Made by a program: the position numbers and the translations under genes. A stretch of DNA of 64,000 nucleotides. Origin: Fagopyrum homotropicum. Lineage: Eukaryota; Streptophyta; Magnoliopsida; Caryophyllales; Polygonaceae. Shown here one piece after another: positions 24,939 to 36,396 of this stretch. The stretch covers positions 34,159,501-34,223,500 of the forward strand of contig BSWB01000004.1 of the NCBI GenBank assembly GCA_033239125.1. Reading direction: 5' to 3'. Under the pieces are notes generated by a model. The model ran no database searches. It saw only the letters and a program-made list of their open reading frames with translations, and had not been told where the DNA came from. Position 1 is the first letter of the stretch. Each line of letters starts with the position of its first letter.

Positions 24939-27894
24939 TGTAACACCCCAAATTTTACAACTTGGGGAGTTACTGGTGAGGACCTCACCGTGGGTCCCGA
25001 CCTTAGTTTGACAATAACTTAATATGATCTTACAACAAGGCACAGATAAGGAAAACCAGAAATCATAAAATAATTCTTAACAATGTAAGAATGTGACCAG
25101 AACAACTAACAGCCGGAAAACGTAATATAACAAAGTACGGAAAAAACGACAAGAAACAAAGTTCAACTGAAAACCCACAATAGGAGAAACTGTAAAACGT
25201 CCTAAAGTACGACACCCCGGCTGACCACTACCGTCCGGATCACTCGGCATCTGCTCTAACCTGTGGAAAATCTACACAACATATCAACAGTTAGCTAACT
25301 ATCCAAATATAAGTAGAATGACAACATCACAAACACAAGCAGAAACAAAAAAAACAAACATCATGCTGACACTCAACCGTTTATTATCTATTATTTAAGT
25401 GATTCATATTATTCAATTTAAGTTGTGGCACGAGAGCTATTAACAGCTCTCGCCTCCGTTCCTTATCCAACTGGGTGTAGGTCTATCTGACCTCCGCCGG
25501 TAGCATCACTACAAACCGAGTATGGACTAGTCCCTAAAGAAACCCCCAGCGCTCGCAAGCTAACTGAGCAGAATGCCACCGCCCGTTACTCTTAGGCCAA
25601 GTATAGGTCGGTAAATATATATCACAACCCTCTAAACAATTCAATCACACACCACTATCATCATTCATGCTCATATTTAGAAGTCAGCTAAGTAAGCCCA
25701 AAGGGCTTACCTGATATAAAGCTCGACTCTCTGTAAACCAAACTTGTTCTGCAAACTGCAGCAACTCAGTTGCCTGTCAAAGGGGATAAGTGCATTAGCA
25801 CACTCCCAAGTAATTAGAAGTCTAAGACTTCTAAGATAGAAGAACGTAGTAAGATATAACTAGTTACAATACTAATTTAGGGTAAAATGACCATTTTACC
25901 CTTGGTCCCGGAACTTCCAAATTTTCCGCATTTCATGTCTAAACTCCTATTCGAGACTCTAAAGTCATATTCTAACTCCTAAAGTTTAGTTTGGTTACAA
26001 ACTGACACTTTCCCTATTTTCCTATTTTCCGAAAGATTGTAAAGGTCTAATTTCGGTTTCAAATATAAAATTCGTAACAGCTTATAAAATTTCCGAACTC
26101 ATTCTCTAAATCATCTATGATTTTCCATCTAACCTTAGGAAAAAGAATTCCTCAAAACTGTTCATCCATTATTCTTATAAAAATTCACAAAGTTGACTAC
26201 TACACTTCTTATTCTATACTTAACTAAATTCCAAGTTTACAAAACTACTTAACTACTCAACTTCGGAAGTCTATAACTTCTAATCCGACCGTTCATTCCT
26301 TCTCAAATTTTAATATGCTAAACTACATATATCCATCTATCACCTATTAAAATTTCAACGGTGGATCTTCATTCAAACTCTCAAACATTGGTCGGTAAGG
26401 TAGGCAGTTCCTAACTTAAAAACTGAAAGAAAGGAGTTGAATTTACAGCAGCCCTTTATTCTGGTCCAACTTTCTAGTCCCTTATACCCCAGGTTCGAAC
26501 TTACTGACCCTCTCTAAACTCCAATTCACTCCAGACTGTAAAACACACCAAACTTTTCCTATAACCCATGTATCTTCTACCCTAAGCTACATCCTTTATT
26601 CAACAACAGAACAACATACAACAGTGATTTACCCGCTTCAGTAGAGGGTGTTCTGAGTTCCTTGGTTCCTGACTCGTAACCGAGAGGGCGGGACTATGTC
26701 GCTGAAGCAAAATAGGAGGGAGATCACTACTCCGAACTGGTTAAGGGTGAGGCAAGAAGAATAGAGAAAAGACCTACCGGAGGGTGTATGCAGAAGGTCT
26801 CCGTAAGGTCTGCTCCGGCTTAGGCAACGTTGAGACTGGCTACGGTTGCTGTGATTCGAGATATCCAGCCTTTTGCTTCCGTTGATGGTCGTAGTTCAAG
26901 ACAGAACTTACCAACACTCAGTTGTTGCTCCGGAAGTGTCGATAGCAGGAGGGTGAAGCTGCTTGCCAACTGCGAAATGGACTAGGCAATCAAGGCTTCT
27001 GTGCATTCATGTAGTCTATGAGCCTGTAGGGAAGAAAGGAAGCGAAATAGGGGAAACAAGGCTCACCTACGACGACGTTACTGAGTGCAGAAACCCAGGC
27101 TCCGGGGCAACCTGTAGGAGGTGCAGAAAGCTACAACAGACCTGATCCTGATGAAGAGGGCTGGCTCGATGTAGAAGGCTGTTGTAGATCTACTGTCGTT
27201 GAAAGAAGGAAGAGGAGTAGAGGTTTCTTCGTGGATCTGAACGGGAGAATGCTGAACCTGGACGTGCTTGCGGGAGTTACAAAGGAGGCAGCGAGAATCG
27301 TGGAGCAGTTATGGCAAGCGTATCTCCCTCTCTCGCCCGCTCAGCTCGTGGAGGATCCGTCTGGCTTTTCGGGCTACTGCTTGGGTGACAGTCCCGTTGG
27401 GCTGGGATTCCTCACTGTTGTGTCGTTGCTGGCCAGCCCACATGGAGATTGGCAAGGCTTCTTGGGCTGAAGGTGACAAGGCAGCAGCTCTTCTGGGCTG
27501 AGCACACGCTGGGCTGGAGCTGGCGCTGGACGAGGCAAAGCAGTCCGTTGCTGGCTGCAGAAGCTGGCGCTGGGCTGGCACAAGGGTGAAGGGAGCAGCA
27601 GCCCGGTGCTAGCTGCAGTCCGGAATCGAGAACCCGAAACTAAATGCACGGAATAACCGGATACGGATTATATTACGGTTTAGGATTGGTTAAAAAAAAC
27701 CCTATCATTTTATGTGAAGGTAAGTTACATAAAATGATAAACTTATAAAAGATTCTATCATTTTATGTGAAGGAGATTTACATAAAATGATAATTTTTAT
27801 CATAATATGTCTAACTAAGTAGACGGATATGACTCAATTGATCGAGATCGAGTTTATAATAGAAATAGACGGAATAAAAATTCCGGATATTACA
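24939..27894 (-). repeat. 3' LTR of the chromovirus
   Basis: About 98-99% identical by eye to 33259-36222. In element orientation its start carries two tandem perfect hairpins (27703-27739 and 27756-27792). The GC-rich part 26960-27640 gives short frames on both strands in both LTRs; I do not regard them as genes. Confidence 0.95.
27703..27792. repeat. Two tandem perfect hairpins near the LTR start
   Basis: TATCATTTTATGT (27703-27715) pairs with ACATAAAATGATA (27727-27739). The same 13-bp arms recur at 27756-27768 and 27780-27792. Both loops are 11 nt. The copy in the other LTR lies at about 36029-36120. Confidence 0.9.
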
Positions 27895-27912
27895 TCAGTA
27901 CCCCCTTAAAAT
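27895..27912 (-). other. Polypurine tract of the chromovirus
   Basis: On the minus strand, TTTTAAGGGGGTACTGA directly abuts the 3' LTR start. The upstream sequence GTTTCGGGACGAAACTT also precedes the 3' LTRs of the other two elements (near 15700 and 36362). Confidence 0.8.
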
Positions 27913-28071
27913 AAGTTTCGTCCCGAAACTTAGAACAAGGTATCTACCCCAAAATATTTCTCCTCAAAAGTTATATTCTAGCATGCAAACTACTCATGTC
28001 ATCAAGCACATAAACATAAACAATCATTTAAACATATAATCACAAAAGTCATATAAGGTATCGTCTCAGTA

Positions 28072-29735
28072 CTAACCCGTCGGTACTGAGGTAGCGGCTA
28101 ACTCCGCAAGGAGCTCAGGGTAATTACGCCTAATACTCTCCTCTGTCTCCCAGGTAGCCTCATCAGCTCCTCGTCTAGACCACTGAATCCTCAGCATCGG
28201 TATCTCCTTAGAACGCAGGCGCCTAATACTACGCTCTAGGACGGCTACTGGATACTCCACAAAAGTGTGGTCTGGCTCGACTATCAGGTCCTCATGACTA
28301 ATGACGTGTCTAGGATCCGGTATGTACTCTCTCAGCTGAGATACATGAAAAACCGGGTGTACTCCCTCTAATCTCGGGGGCAGTGCTAGTCGGTAGGCAA
28401 CCTCTCCGACTCTCTCTACGATCTCAAATGGACCGACGTATCGGGGACTCAGCTTCCCCTTAATGCCGAAACGTCTAACTCCTCTCGTAGGTGACACTCT
28501 CAACCACACCTGTGCACCTACTCTAAACTCCAAAGGTCGACGCCTTTTGTCGGCGTAGGACTTCTGACGACTCTGAGCTGCTAACATCCTCTCCCGGACT
28601 AAGGCAATCCGGCCGATGTCATCCTGTATCTGGTCTGGTACTACTCCATCAACCTTGCTAGACTCATCCCAACACAACGGTGTACGACACCTCCGTCCGT
28701 ACAAAGCCTCATAAGGTGCCATCCCAATAGACGCATGCCAGCTGTTATTATATGAAAACTCTATCAGTAGGAGGTGATCTGGCCATACCTGTCCCCAATC
28801 TAGCACACATGCCCGCAACATGTCCTCTAAGGTCTGAATGGTCCTCTCAGACTGACCGTCTGTCTGTGGGTGATAGGCAGTGGTAAAGTGGAGACTCGTC
28901 CCCAGAGCGGTATGTACCTGCTGCCAAAACCTCGAGGTAAAACGTCCATCCCTGTCGGAGACGATAGTCCTCAGTACTCCATGGAGTCTCACAATGTGTC
29001 TGGTGAACTCCTCTACTAGACGACTTACCGGCCACGTTTCCTTAATCGGAATGAAACGTGCGGTCTTCGTCAGACGGTCTACCACTACCCAAATGGCATC
29101 AAAACCTCTGCTGAGCCTCAATCCTGTAACGAAATCCATAGATATATCTTCCCACTTCCAATGTGGTACTGGAAGTGGGTGGAGCTCTCCTCCGGATCTA
29201 CGATGCTCAATCTTGACCTGCTGACAGGTCGCACACTGGGCTACATATCGGGCCACATCAGGCTTCAAACCACCCCACCAGAAGGAACGTCTCACGTCCT
29301 TATACATCTTACTCGCTCCTGGATGTACGGAGTAAGGGGTAGCATGAGCCTCACCTAGTATCCTCTGTCTCAGCTCACCGTCTGATGGTACACAGATACG
29401 ATCCTGCCGTCTCATTACTCCATCGGCACCAATAGTGAACTGAGGTGCCTCATCTCGTGACATCCGGTCTCGGATCCGGGTCAAAGTCGGACAGGTCTCC
29501 TGCTTCTTTCGGATCTCACCCAACAGGTCAGGAAGTAACTCTAAGGTGGCTAACTGATGAGCTGTATCGGGGAACTGGATCTCTACCTCCAACCAAGCTA
29601 AGTCTCTCTGCAACTGTGGCTGTACTGTCAACCGAGCTATCGCCTTCTCCCGAGGCGTCTTCCGACTCAAAGCGTCAACAACTACATTCGCCTTCCCTGG
29701 TGGTAGAGAATCTCAAGGTCGAAATCCTTGATCAA
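28072..29735 (-). pseudogene. Integrase + chromodomain part of pol, out of frame with the upstream part
   Basis: An open frame of about 530 codons encodes the C-terminal half of pol. It starts right after the RNase H end (ALSRK region). Visible in order: integrase zinc-binding HHCC (H109, H116, C146, C149 counted in this frame), the catalytic core with MDFVTGL (D179), SDRDGRF (D239) and QSERTIQ (E275), then the GPFEIVERVGEVAYRL region, and a C-terminal chromodomain-like segment (QWSRRGADEATWETEES, about residues 470-520). Integrase would insert the cDNA; chromodomains in this clade are thought to steer it to heterochromatin. The apparent start is not real: in an active copy this is part of one polyprotein with 29736-32996. 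A missing base near 29697-29703 shifts the frame. Confidence 0.93.
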
Positions 29736-32700
29736 CTATAGCCACCGCCTCTGGCGGTTATTCAACTCCCGCGGAGTGAATATGTACTTCAGACTCTTAT
29801 GGTCTGTGAAGATCTGACAGGTCGCTCCATAGAGATAATGACGCCAGATCTTAAGAGCATGCACTACCGCTGCTAACTCCAGGTCATGAGTGGGGTAGTT
29901 CTCCTCATACGTCTTCAGATGTCGAGACGCATATGCTATGACCTTACCCCTCTGCATCAAGACACACCCCAAGCCCAGCTTGGATGCGTCACTGTACACT
30001 ACAAAGTCTTCTGTACCCTCAGGCTGTGCTAAGATCGGAGCAGACGTCAATCTCCTCTTCAACTCCTCAAAACTCTGCTGACACGGCTCAGACCAGACGA
30101 ACCGAGTAGTCTTCCTTAGGAGAGAAGTAAGTGGTCGGGCGATCAGGGAAAACCCTTCCACAAACCTACGGTAATAACCTGCCAATCTAAGGAAGCTGCG
30201 AACCTCCTTAACATTCTTCGGAGGTTGCCAAGAAGACACTGACTCAATCTTCGCCGGGTCGACCTTAATCCCCTCAGCAGTCACTACATGGCCTAGGAAA
30301 GCCACCTCTGACATCCAGAACTCACACTTGGATAGCTTAGCATATAGCTGGCTATCCTGTAAAATCTGTAACACTGTCTTCAAGTGTCCGGCATGCTCCT
30401 CTCGACTTCTAGAGTAAACTAGAATGTCGTCAATGAAGACCACTACAAACTGGTCTAGGAAGTCGATGAAAATCCCATTCATCAACTCCATAAATACTGC
30501 TGGCGCATTAGTGAGCCCGAATGGCATCACTACAAACTCATAGTGACCATACCTAGTCCGGAATGCCGTCTTAGGTATGTCCTGGTCTCTCACTCTCAAC
30601 TGGTGATACCCCGATCTCAAATCTATCCTCGAGAACACTGACGCCCCATGTAGCTGGTCCAGTAGATCATCTATGCGAGGCAGTGGATACTTATTCTTGA
30701 TGGTGACCTTGTTCAACTCCCGGTAGTCGATACACAGCTTCATCGATCCATCCTTCTTCCTCACAAATAACACTGGTGCGCCCCAGGGAGAAACACTAGG
30801 GCGTATGAAGCCCTTCTCTGCTAACTCCTCTAACTGCTTCTTCAGCTCAAGCAGCTCTATCGGGGCCATGCGGTACGGGGCCTTCGAGATCGGTCTCGTG
30901 CCCGGCTCTAACTCGATGCTAAAGTCAACACTCCTCTGTGGAGGTAGCCCTGGTAAGTCGTCACTGAATACCTCTGCAAACTCGCAGGCAACTGGTATCT
31001 CCTCTACTGTCAGGCTCTTGCGCTCCTTCATGGCATAACACCAGAAGGCCTCGCAACCCTGTGCTATCAATCTGGCTGCTCTTACTGCGCTGATAACTGT
31101 GCCGGACTTTCCGAGGTCCCAACCTCGGAATATCACTCTGTGACCCTCCTCAGTGGCGACAGTCACAGTCCTCCTACCAATATCCAAGACGGCTCCATGT
31201 CTAGTCATCCAATCTATCCCCAATATCACGTCCTCATGGGCTAAGGGCATAACTAGAAAATCTACTAACCAAATCCGGCCTCCCAGATGAATAGGGCAGT
31301 CATAAATCTCTCGGGATCCTCTAACCTTGCCCCCATCTGGTAACCCAACCACAAAAGGTACACCCTCTACTGTAGCTAAGGACAACCTATCTACACATGC
31401 ATCTGATATAAAGGAGTGCGTAGCACCCGTATCAAATAAAACTCGCACAGGTAAGTCATGGATCCAAATAGTACATGTGGTCGCAGGTGCTGCAGGCTGC
31501 TCAGTGCTCCTCAGCTCGAACACTCTCGATGGTCCTCCTCTGGTGTCAGTGGTACTACTACGTCCTCTGCCACGACCTGATCCCTGTGCCGTACTGTATG
31601 CAACAGGATGTCTTGGAGCCCGGTACTGTTGTTGCTGCTGACTCGGAGCTCGGTACTGAGGAGGCCTCTGTACACTCTTCTCAGCACCTGCAGGAGAAGA
31701 TCCCTGCTGAGAAGGAGCCCTACCCTGACGGCAGAAAGTAGCTCTGTGTCCCGGCTTCCCACAAGTGAAGCAAGTGGTAGGTGGTCTCTGGCAATCTGTC
31801 TTAATGTGATCACGGCTACCACAGTTAAAGCACTGTCGATCTCTGTTGGGAGTCTGAACTGTAGAGTGGTAGCTGGACCTCCCCTGAGTCTGTCCTCGAC
31901 CATAACCTGCTACTGCTGCACTGCTACCAGCATGTCCTGTCCTCTGCCGCTTATCCGGTCCACTCGACTGAGCTGCTTTCCTCGAAGCTGGCCTATCTCT
32001 CTCATAAGCAGAGGCCCTATCCTGATAATCAGACAAGGTCTCACAGCAGAATCCAGCCAGATAGGATCGGGTACTCTCTCTCAAACTCCTGGAGAAAAGG
32101 TAAACATGCTGCTCTTCTGGAGGTGCAGATGGTCGAAGTAAGGTCAACTCCTTCTGAAATTTCTTTATGGCTGCAGCAATCGGGATATCCTCAAATCCCG
32201 CCTCAATGAAATCCTGGAATCTCTCTCTCCTCAGCGAAACTGGACAGTACCTGTCCCTAACAATGTTCCTCATCTGCTCCCAGCTGGTGACTCGGCTACG
32301 AATGGTACGCCACCATGAATGGGCATCATCTGTGAAACAGGTCTGCACCAAATCCACCTGTCGATCCTCGGGGCAACGTATTGCCTCCAAAGCAGTCTCT
32401 ATCTTCCCTATCCAGTGCTCCACCTCTAGCCCTATTTCTCCACTGAATGAAGGAACCTTCTGAGAGTTGAAAGCCTTCAACCACTCATCCGGTCTCGGTG
32501 ATCTAGACCCAGCAGGCGCTCTATCAGCATTAGCTCTCCTCTCAGATACAGCCGGCACCTGAGACACTCCCTGTGTCACCTGAGCTGACCTAGCCGGTAC
32601 CACCGGTGGTACTTGGGTAAGTCTCTCAACTCTAGCAGCCTCTTCCATACGCTCGACGTATGCTCTGTACTCCCGATACTCCGATGCTCCAATAGAAACA

Positions 32701-32996
32701 CGTCCAGACTCAGTCGAACGTGCTCCCTGCGCTCCAGACCTAGCAGCGGTCTCATGCCTGACCTCGGGGCCTACACTCTCAGCTACCTCTTCCACAGCAG
32801 CCTCTGGTATGCTTGCTACAGGTGGATCCTCTCGAGGAACTCGTCCTCGACCTCTCCCTAGTGGAGGTCTACCCCCACGACCACGCCCTCTAACAGCAGG
32901 GGCGCTATCAGCTCGATCCTGTCTGACTGGGGGAAGGGGGGGACGACCCCTACCTCGGCCAGTCACTAATGTAGCCCTGGTACGTGCCATTTGCAT
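29736..32996 (-). pseudogene. gag-protease-RT-RNase H part of the polyprotein
   Basis: Open frame of 1086 codons. Residues 1-60 are an Arg/Gly-rich basic tract. The gag capsid region spans about 170-330. Two CCHC zinc knuckles lie at about 389-422 (CFNCGSRDHIKTDC and CFTCGKPGHRATFC). An aspartic protease site DTGATHSF is at about 522. RT spans about 700-900 with IDYRELNK, MPFGLTNAPAVF and a catalytic FIDD at 854-857. RNase H spans about 995-1086, with YSDAS and TDHKSLKYIF. It ends at a premature TAG (29736-29738) just after RQRRWL, where Tekay polyproteins normally continue into integrase; a frameshift follows about 35 bp downstream. A Met at residue 3 could also be the start. The unusual FIDD (usually YVDD/YIDD) occurs in this clade. 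Confidence 0.95.
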
Positions 32997-33258
32997 GAAC
33001 GGTAACAGCTACAGTTATAATCTAACTAATCTATCATAACAGTAAAAGTCTATACTAATAATACTAAGAATACCGAGATCCGCAGAGTTAGTGGTGGTCA
33101 TCCGTACTTTCTATCCCAACCCGACTCTGTATGCATTTTAAAACCAAAATCTTCTTTGGAAAACTCAGACCCCTTTCGGGTTCTGTTTATTTACTTATAT
33201 GACCTTTTTAGAAGATTTCAAGTGTCATTGTTGCCAACCTAGAGCTCTGATACCATGT
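32997..33258 (-). other. 5' leader and primer-binding site of the chromovirus
   Basis: Untranslated leader between LTR and gag. The PBS, element-sense TGGTATCAGAGC, is at 33244-33255. The leader is alignable with those of the two non-autonomous elements (shared segments around AACAATGRCACTTGAAATC and the CGCGGATCTCGGTA motif). Confidence 0.85.
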
Positions 33259-36222
33259 TGTAACACCCCAAATTTTACAACTTGGGGAGTTACTGGTGAG
33301 GACCGCACCGTGGGTCCCGACCTTAGTTTAACAACAACTTAACATGATCTTACAACAAGGCACAGATAAGGAAAACCAAAAATCATAAAATAATTCTTAA
33401 CAATGTATGAATATGACCAGAACAACTAACAGCCGGAAAACGTAATATAACAAAGTACGGAAAGAACGACAAGAAACAAAGTTCAACTGAAAACCCACAA
33501 TAGGAGAAACTGTAAAACGTCCTAAAGTACGACACCCCGGCTGACCACTACCGTCCGGATCACTCGGCATCTGCTCTAACCTGTGGAAAATCTACACAAC
33601 ATATCAACAGTTAGCTAACTATCCAAATATAAGTAGAATGACAACAACACAAACACAAGCAGAAATAAAAAAAAAACAAACATCATGCTGGCACTCAACC
33701 GTTTATTATCTATTATTTAAGTGATTCATATTATTCAATTTAAGTTGTGGCACGAGAGCTATTAACAGCTCTCGCCTCCGTTCCTTATCCAACTAGGTGT
33801 AGGTCTAGCTGACCTCCGCCGGTAGCATCACTACAAACCGAGTATGGACTAGTCCCTAAAGAAACCCCCAGCACTCGCAAGCTAACTGAGCAGAATGCCA
33901 CCGCCCGTTACTCTTAGGCCAAGTATAGGTCGGTAAATATATATCACAACCTATCTCTCTAAACAATTCAATCACACACCACTATCATCATTCATGCTCA
34001 TATTTAGAAGTCAGCTAAGTAAGCCCAAAGGACTTACCTGGTATAAAGCTCGACTCTCTGCAAACCAAACTTGTTCTGTAAACTGTAGCAACTCAGTTGC
34101 GTGTCAAAGGGGATAAGTGCATTAGCACACTCCCAAGTAATTAGAAGTCTAAGACTTCTAAGATAGAAGAACGTAGTAAGACATAACTAGTTACAGTACT
34201 AATTTAGGGTAAAATGACCATTTTACCCTTGGTCCCGGAACTTCCAAATTTTCCGCATTTCATCTCTAAACTCCTATTCGAGACTCTAAAGTCATATTCT
34301 AACTCCTAAAGTTTAGTTTGGTTACAAACTGACACTTTCCCTATTTTCCTATTTTCCGAAAGATCGTAAAGGTCTAATTTTGGTTTCAAATATAAAATTC
34401 GTAACAGCTTATAAAATTTCCGAAATCAGTCTCTAAATCATCTATGATGTTCCATCTAACCTTAGGAAAAAGAATTCCTCAAAACTATTCATCCATTATT
34501 CTTATAAAAATTCACAAAGTTGACTACTACACTTCTTATTCTATACTTAACTAAATTCCAAGTTTACAAAACTACTTAACTACTCAACTTCGGAAGTCTA
34601 TAACTTCTAATCCGACCGTTCATTCCTTCTCAAATTTTAATATGCTAAACTACATATATCCATCTATCACCTATTAAAATTTCAACGGTGGATCTTCATT
34701 CAAACTCTCAAACATTGGTCGGTAAGGTAGGCAGTTCCTAACTTAAAAACTGAAAGAAAGGAGTTGAATTTACAGCAGCCCTTTATTCTGGTCCAACTTT
34801 CTAGTCCCTTATACCCCAGGTTCGAACTTACTGACCCTCTCTAAACTCCAATTCACTCCAGACTGTAAAACACACCAAACTTTTCCTATAACCCATGTAT
34901 CTTCTACCCTAAGCTACATCCTTTATTCAGCAACAGAACAACATACAACAGTGACTTACCCGCTTCAGTAGAGGGTGTTCTGAGTTCCTTGGTTCCTGAC
35001 TCGTAACCGAGAGGGCGGGACTATGTCGCTGAAGCAAAATAGGAGGGAGATCACTACTCCGAACTGGTTAAGGGTGAGGCAAGAAGAATAGAGAAAAGAC
35101 CTACCGGAGGGTGTATGCAGAAGGTATCCGTAAGGTCTGCTCCAGCTTAGGCAACGTTGAGACTGGCTACGGTTGCTGTGATTCGAGATATCCAGCCTTT
35201 TGCTTCCGTTGATGGTCGTAGTTCGAGACAGAACTTACCAACACTCAGTTGTTGCTCCGGAAGTGTCGATAGCAGGAGGGTGAAGCTGCTTGCCAACAGC
35301 GAAATGGACTAGGCAATCAAGGCTTCTGTGCATTCATGTAGTCTATGAGCCTGTAGGGAAGAAAGGAAGCGAAATAGGGGAAACAAGGCTCACCTACGAC
35401 GACGTTACTGAGTGCAGAAACCCAGGCTCCGGGGCAACCTGTAGGAGGTGCAGAAAGCTACAACAGACCTGATCCTGATGAAGAGGGCTGGCTCGATGTA
35501 GAAGGCTGTTGTAGATCTACTGTCGTTGAAAGAAGGAAGAGGAGTAGAGGTTTCTTCGTGGATCTGAACGGGAGAATGCTGAACCTGGACGTGCTTGCGG
35601 GAGTTACAAAGGAGGCAGCGAGAATCGTGGAGCAGTTATGGCAAGCGTATCTCCCTCTCTCGCCCGCTCAGCTCGTGGAGGATCCGTCTGGCTTTTCGGG
35701 CTACTGCTTGGGTGACACTCCCGTTGGGTTGGGATTCCTCACTGTTGTGTCGTTGCTGGCCAGCCCACAAGGAGATTGGCAAGGCTTCTTGGGCTGAAGG
35801 TGACAAGGCAGCAGCTCTTCTGGGCTGAGCACACGCTGGGCTGGAGCTGGCGCTGGACGAGGCAAAGCAGTGGGCTGCTGGCTGCAGAAGCTGGCGCTGG
35901 GCTGGCACAAGGGTGAAGGGAGCAGCAGCCCGGTGCTAGCTGCAGTCCGGAATCGAGAACCCGAAACTAAATGCACGGAATAACCGGATACGGATTATAT
36001 TACGGTTTAGGATTGGTTAAAAAAAAACCCTATCATTTTATGTGAAGGTAAGTTACATAAAATGATAAACTTATAAAAGATTCTATCATTTTATGTGAAT
36101 GAGATTTACATAAAATGATAATTTTTATCATAATATGTCTAACTAAGTAGACGGATATGACTCAATTGATCGAGATCGAGTTTATAATAGAAATAGACGG
36201 AATAAAAATTCCGGATATTACA
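33259..36222 (-). repeat. 5' LTR of the chromovirus
   Basis: Copy of 24939-27894, flanked on the right by the TSD GTTTT (36223-36227). In element orientation it would hold the promoter; I could not place a TATA box confidently. Confidence 0.95.
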
Positions 36223-36227
36223 GTTTT

Positions 36228-36396
36228 TATATTGATTTGAGTGATTGCGTGTTATGTGATATACGTCTGATTATGATGTGTGAGTAATTGCATGGTTGAA
36301 AACGAAAATTTAGAAGAGAAAAGATACCAAAGGAAACGTGTGATAAAAGAAATGATTCTAAGTTTCGGGACGAAACTTATTTTAAGAGGGCACTGA
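36228..36396 (+). other. Remaining internal tail and polypurine tract of the outer element
   Basis: Joins 24938 across the chromovirus insertion. It ends with GTTTCGGGACGAAACTTATT and the purine tract TTTTAAGAGGGCACTGA immediately before the 3' LTR at 36397. Confidence 0.8.

Larger units (their letters stand above)
24939..36222 (-). mobile_element. Tekay/Del-type Ty3-gypsy chromovirus, nearly intact, minus strand
   Basis: LTRs at 24939-27894 (3' LTR in element orientation, 2956 bp) and 33259-36222 (5' LTR, 2964 bp). Element-sense ends are TGTAATATCCGG and GGGGTGTTACA; the TSD GTTTT lies at 24934-24938 and 36223-36227. Total length 11,284 bp. It carries a tRNA-iMet primer-binding site, a long gag-protease-RT-RNase H frame, an integrase-chromodomain frame, and a polypurine tract. 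Long LTRs and a C-terminal chromodomain fit Tekay/Del. One stop codon and one frameshift interrupt pol between RNase H and integrase. Confidence 0.95.

Noticed and set aside
26963..27649. Overlapping 60-91-codon frames, duplicated at 35290-35976
   Set aside because: Both copies lie in the chromovirus LTRs and both strands are open; no recognisable product.
30805..33039. Plus-strand frames of 76-177 codons
   Set aside because: Antisense shadows of the minus-strand gag-pol frame.
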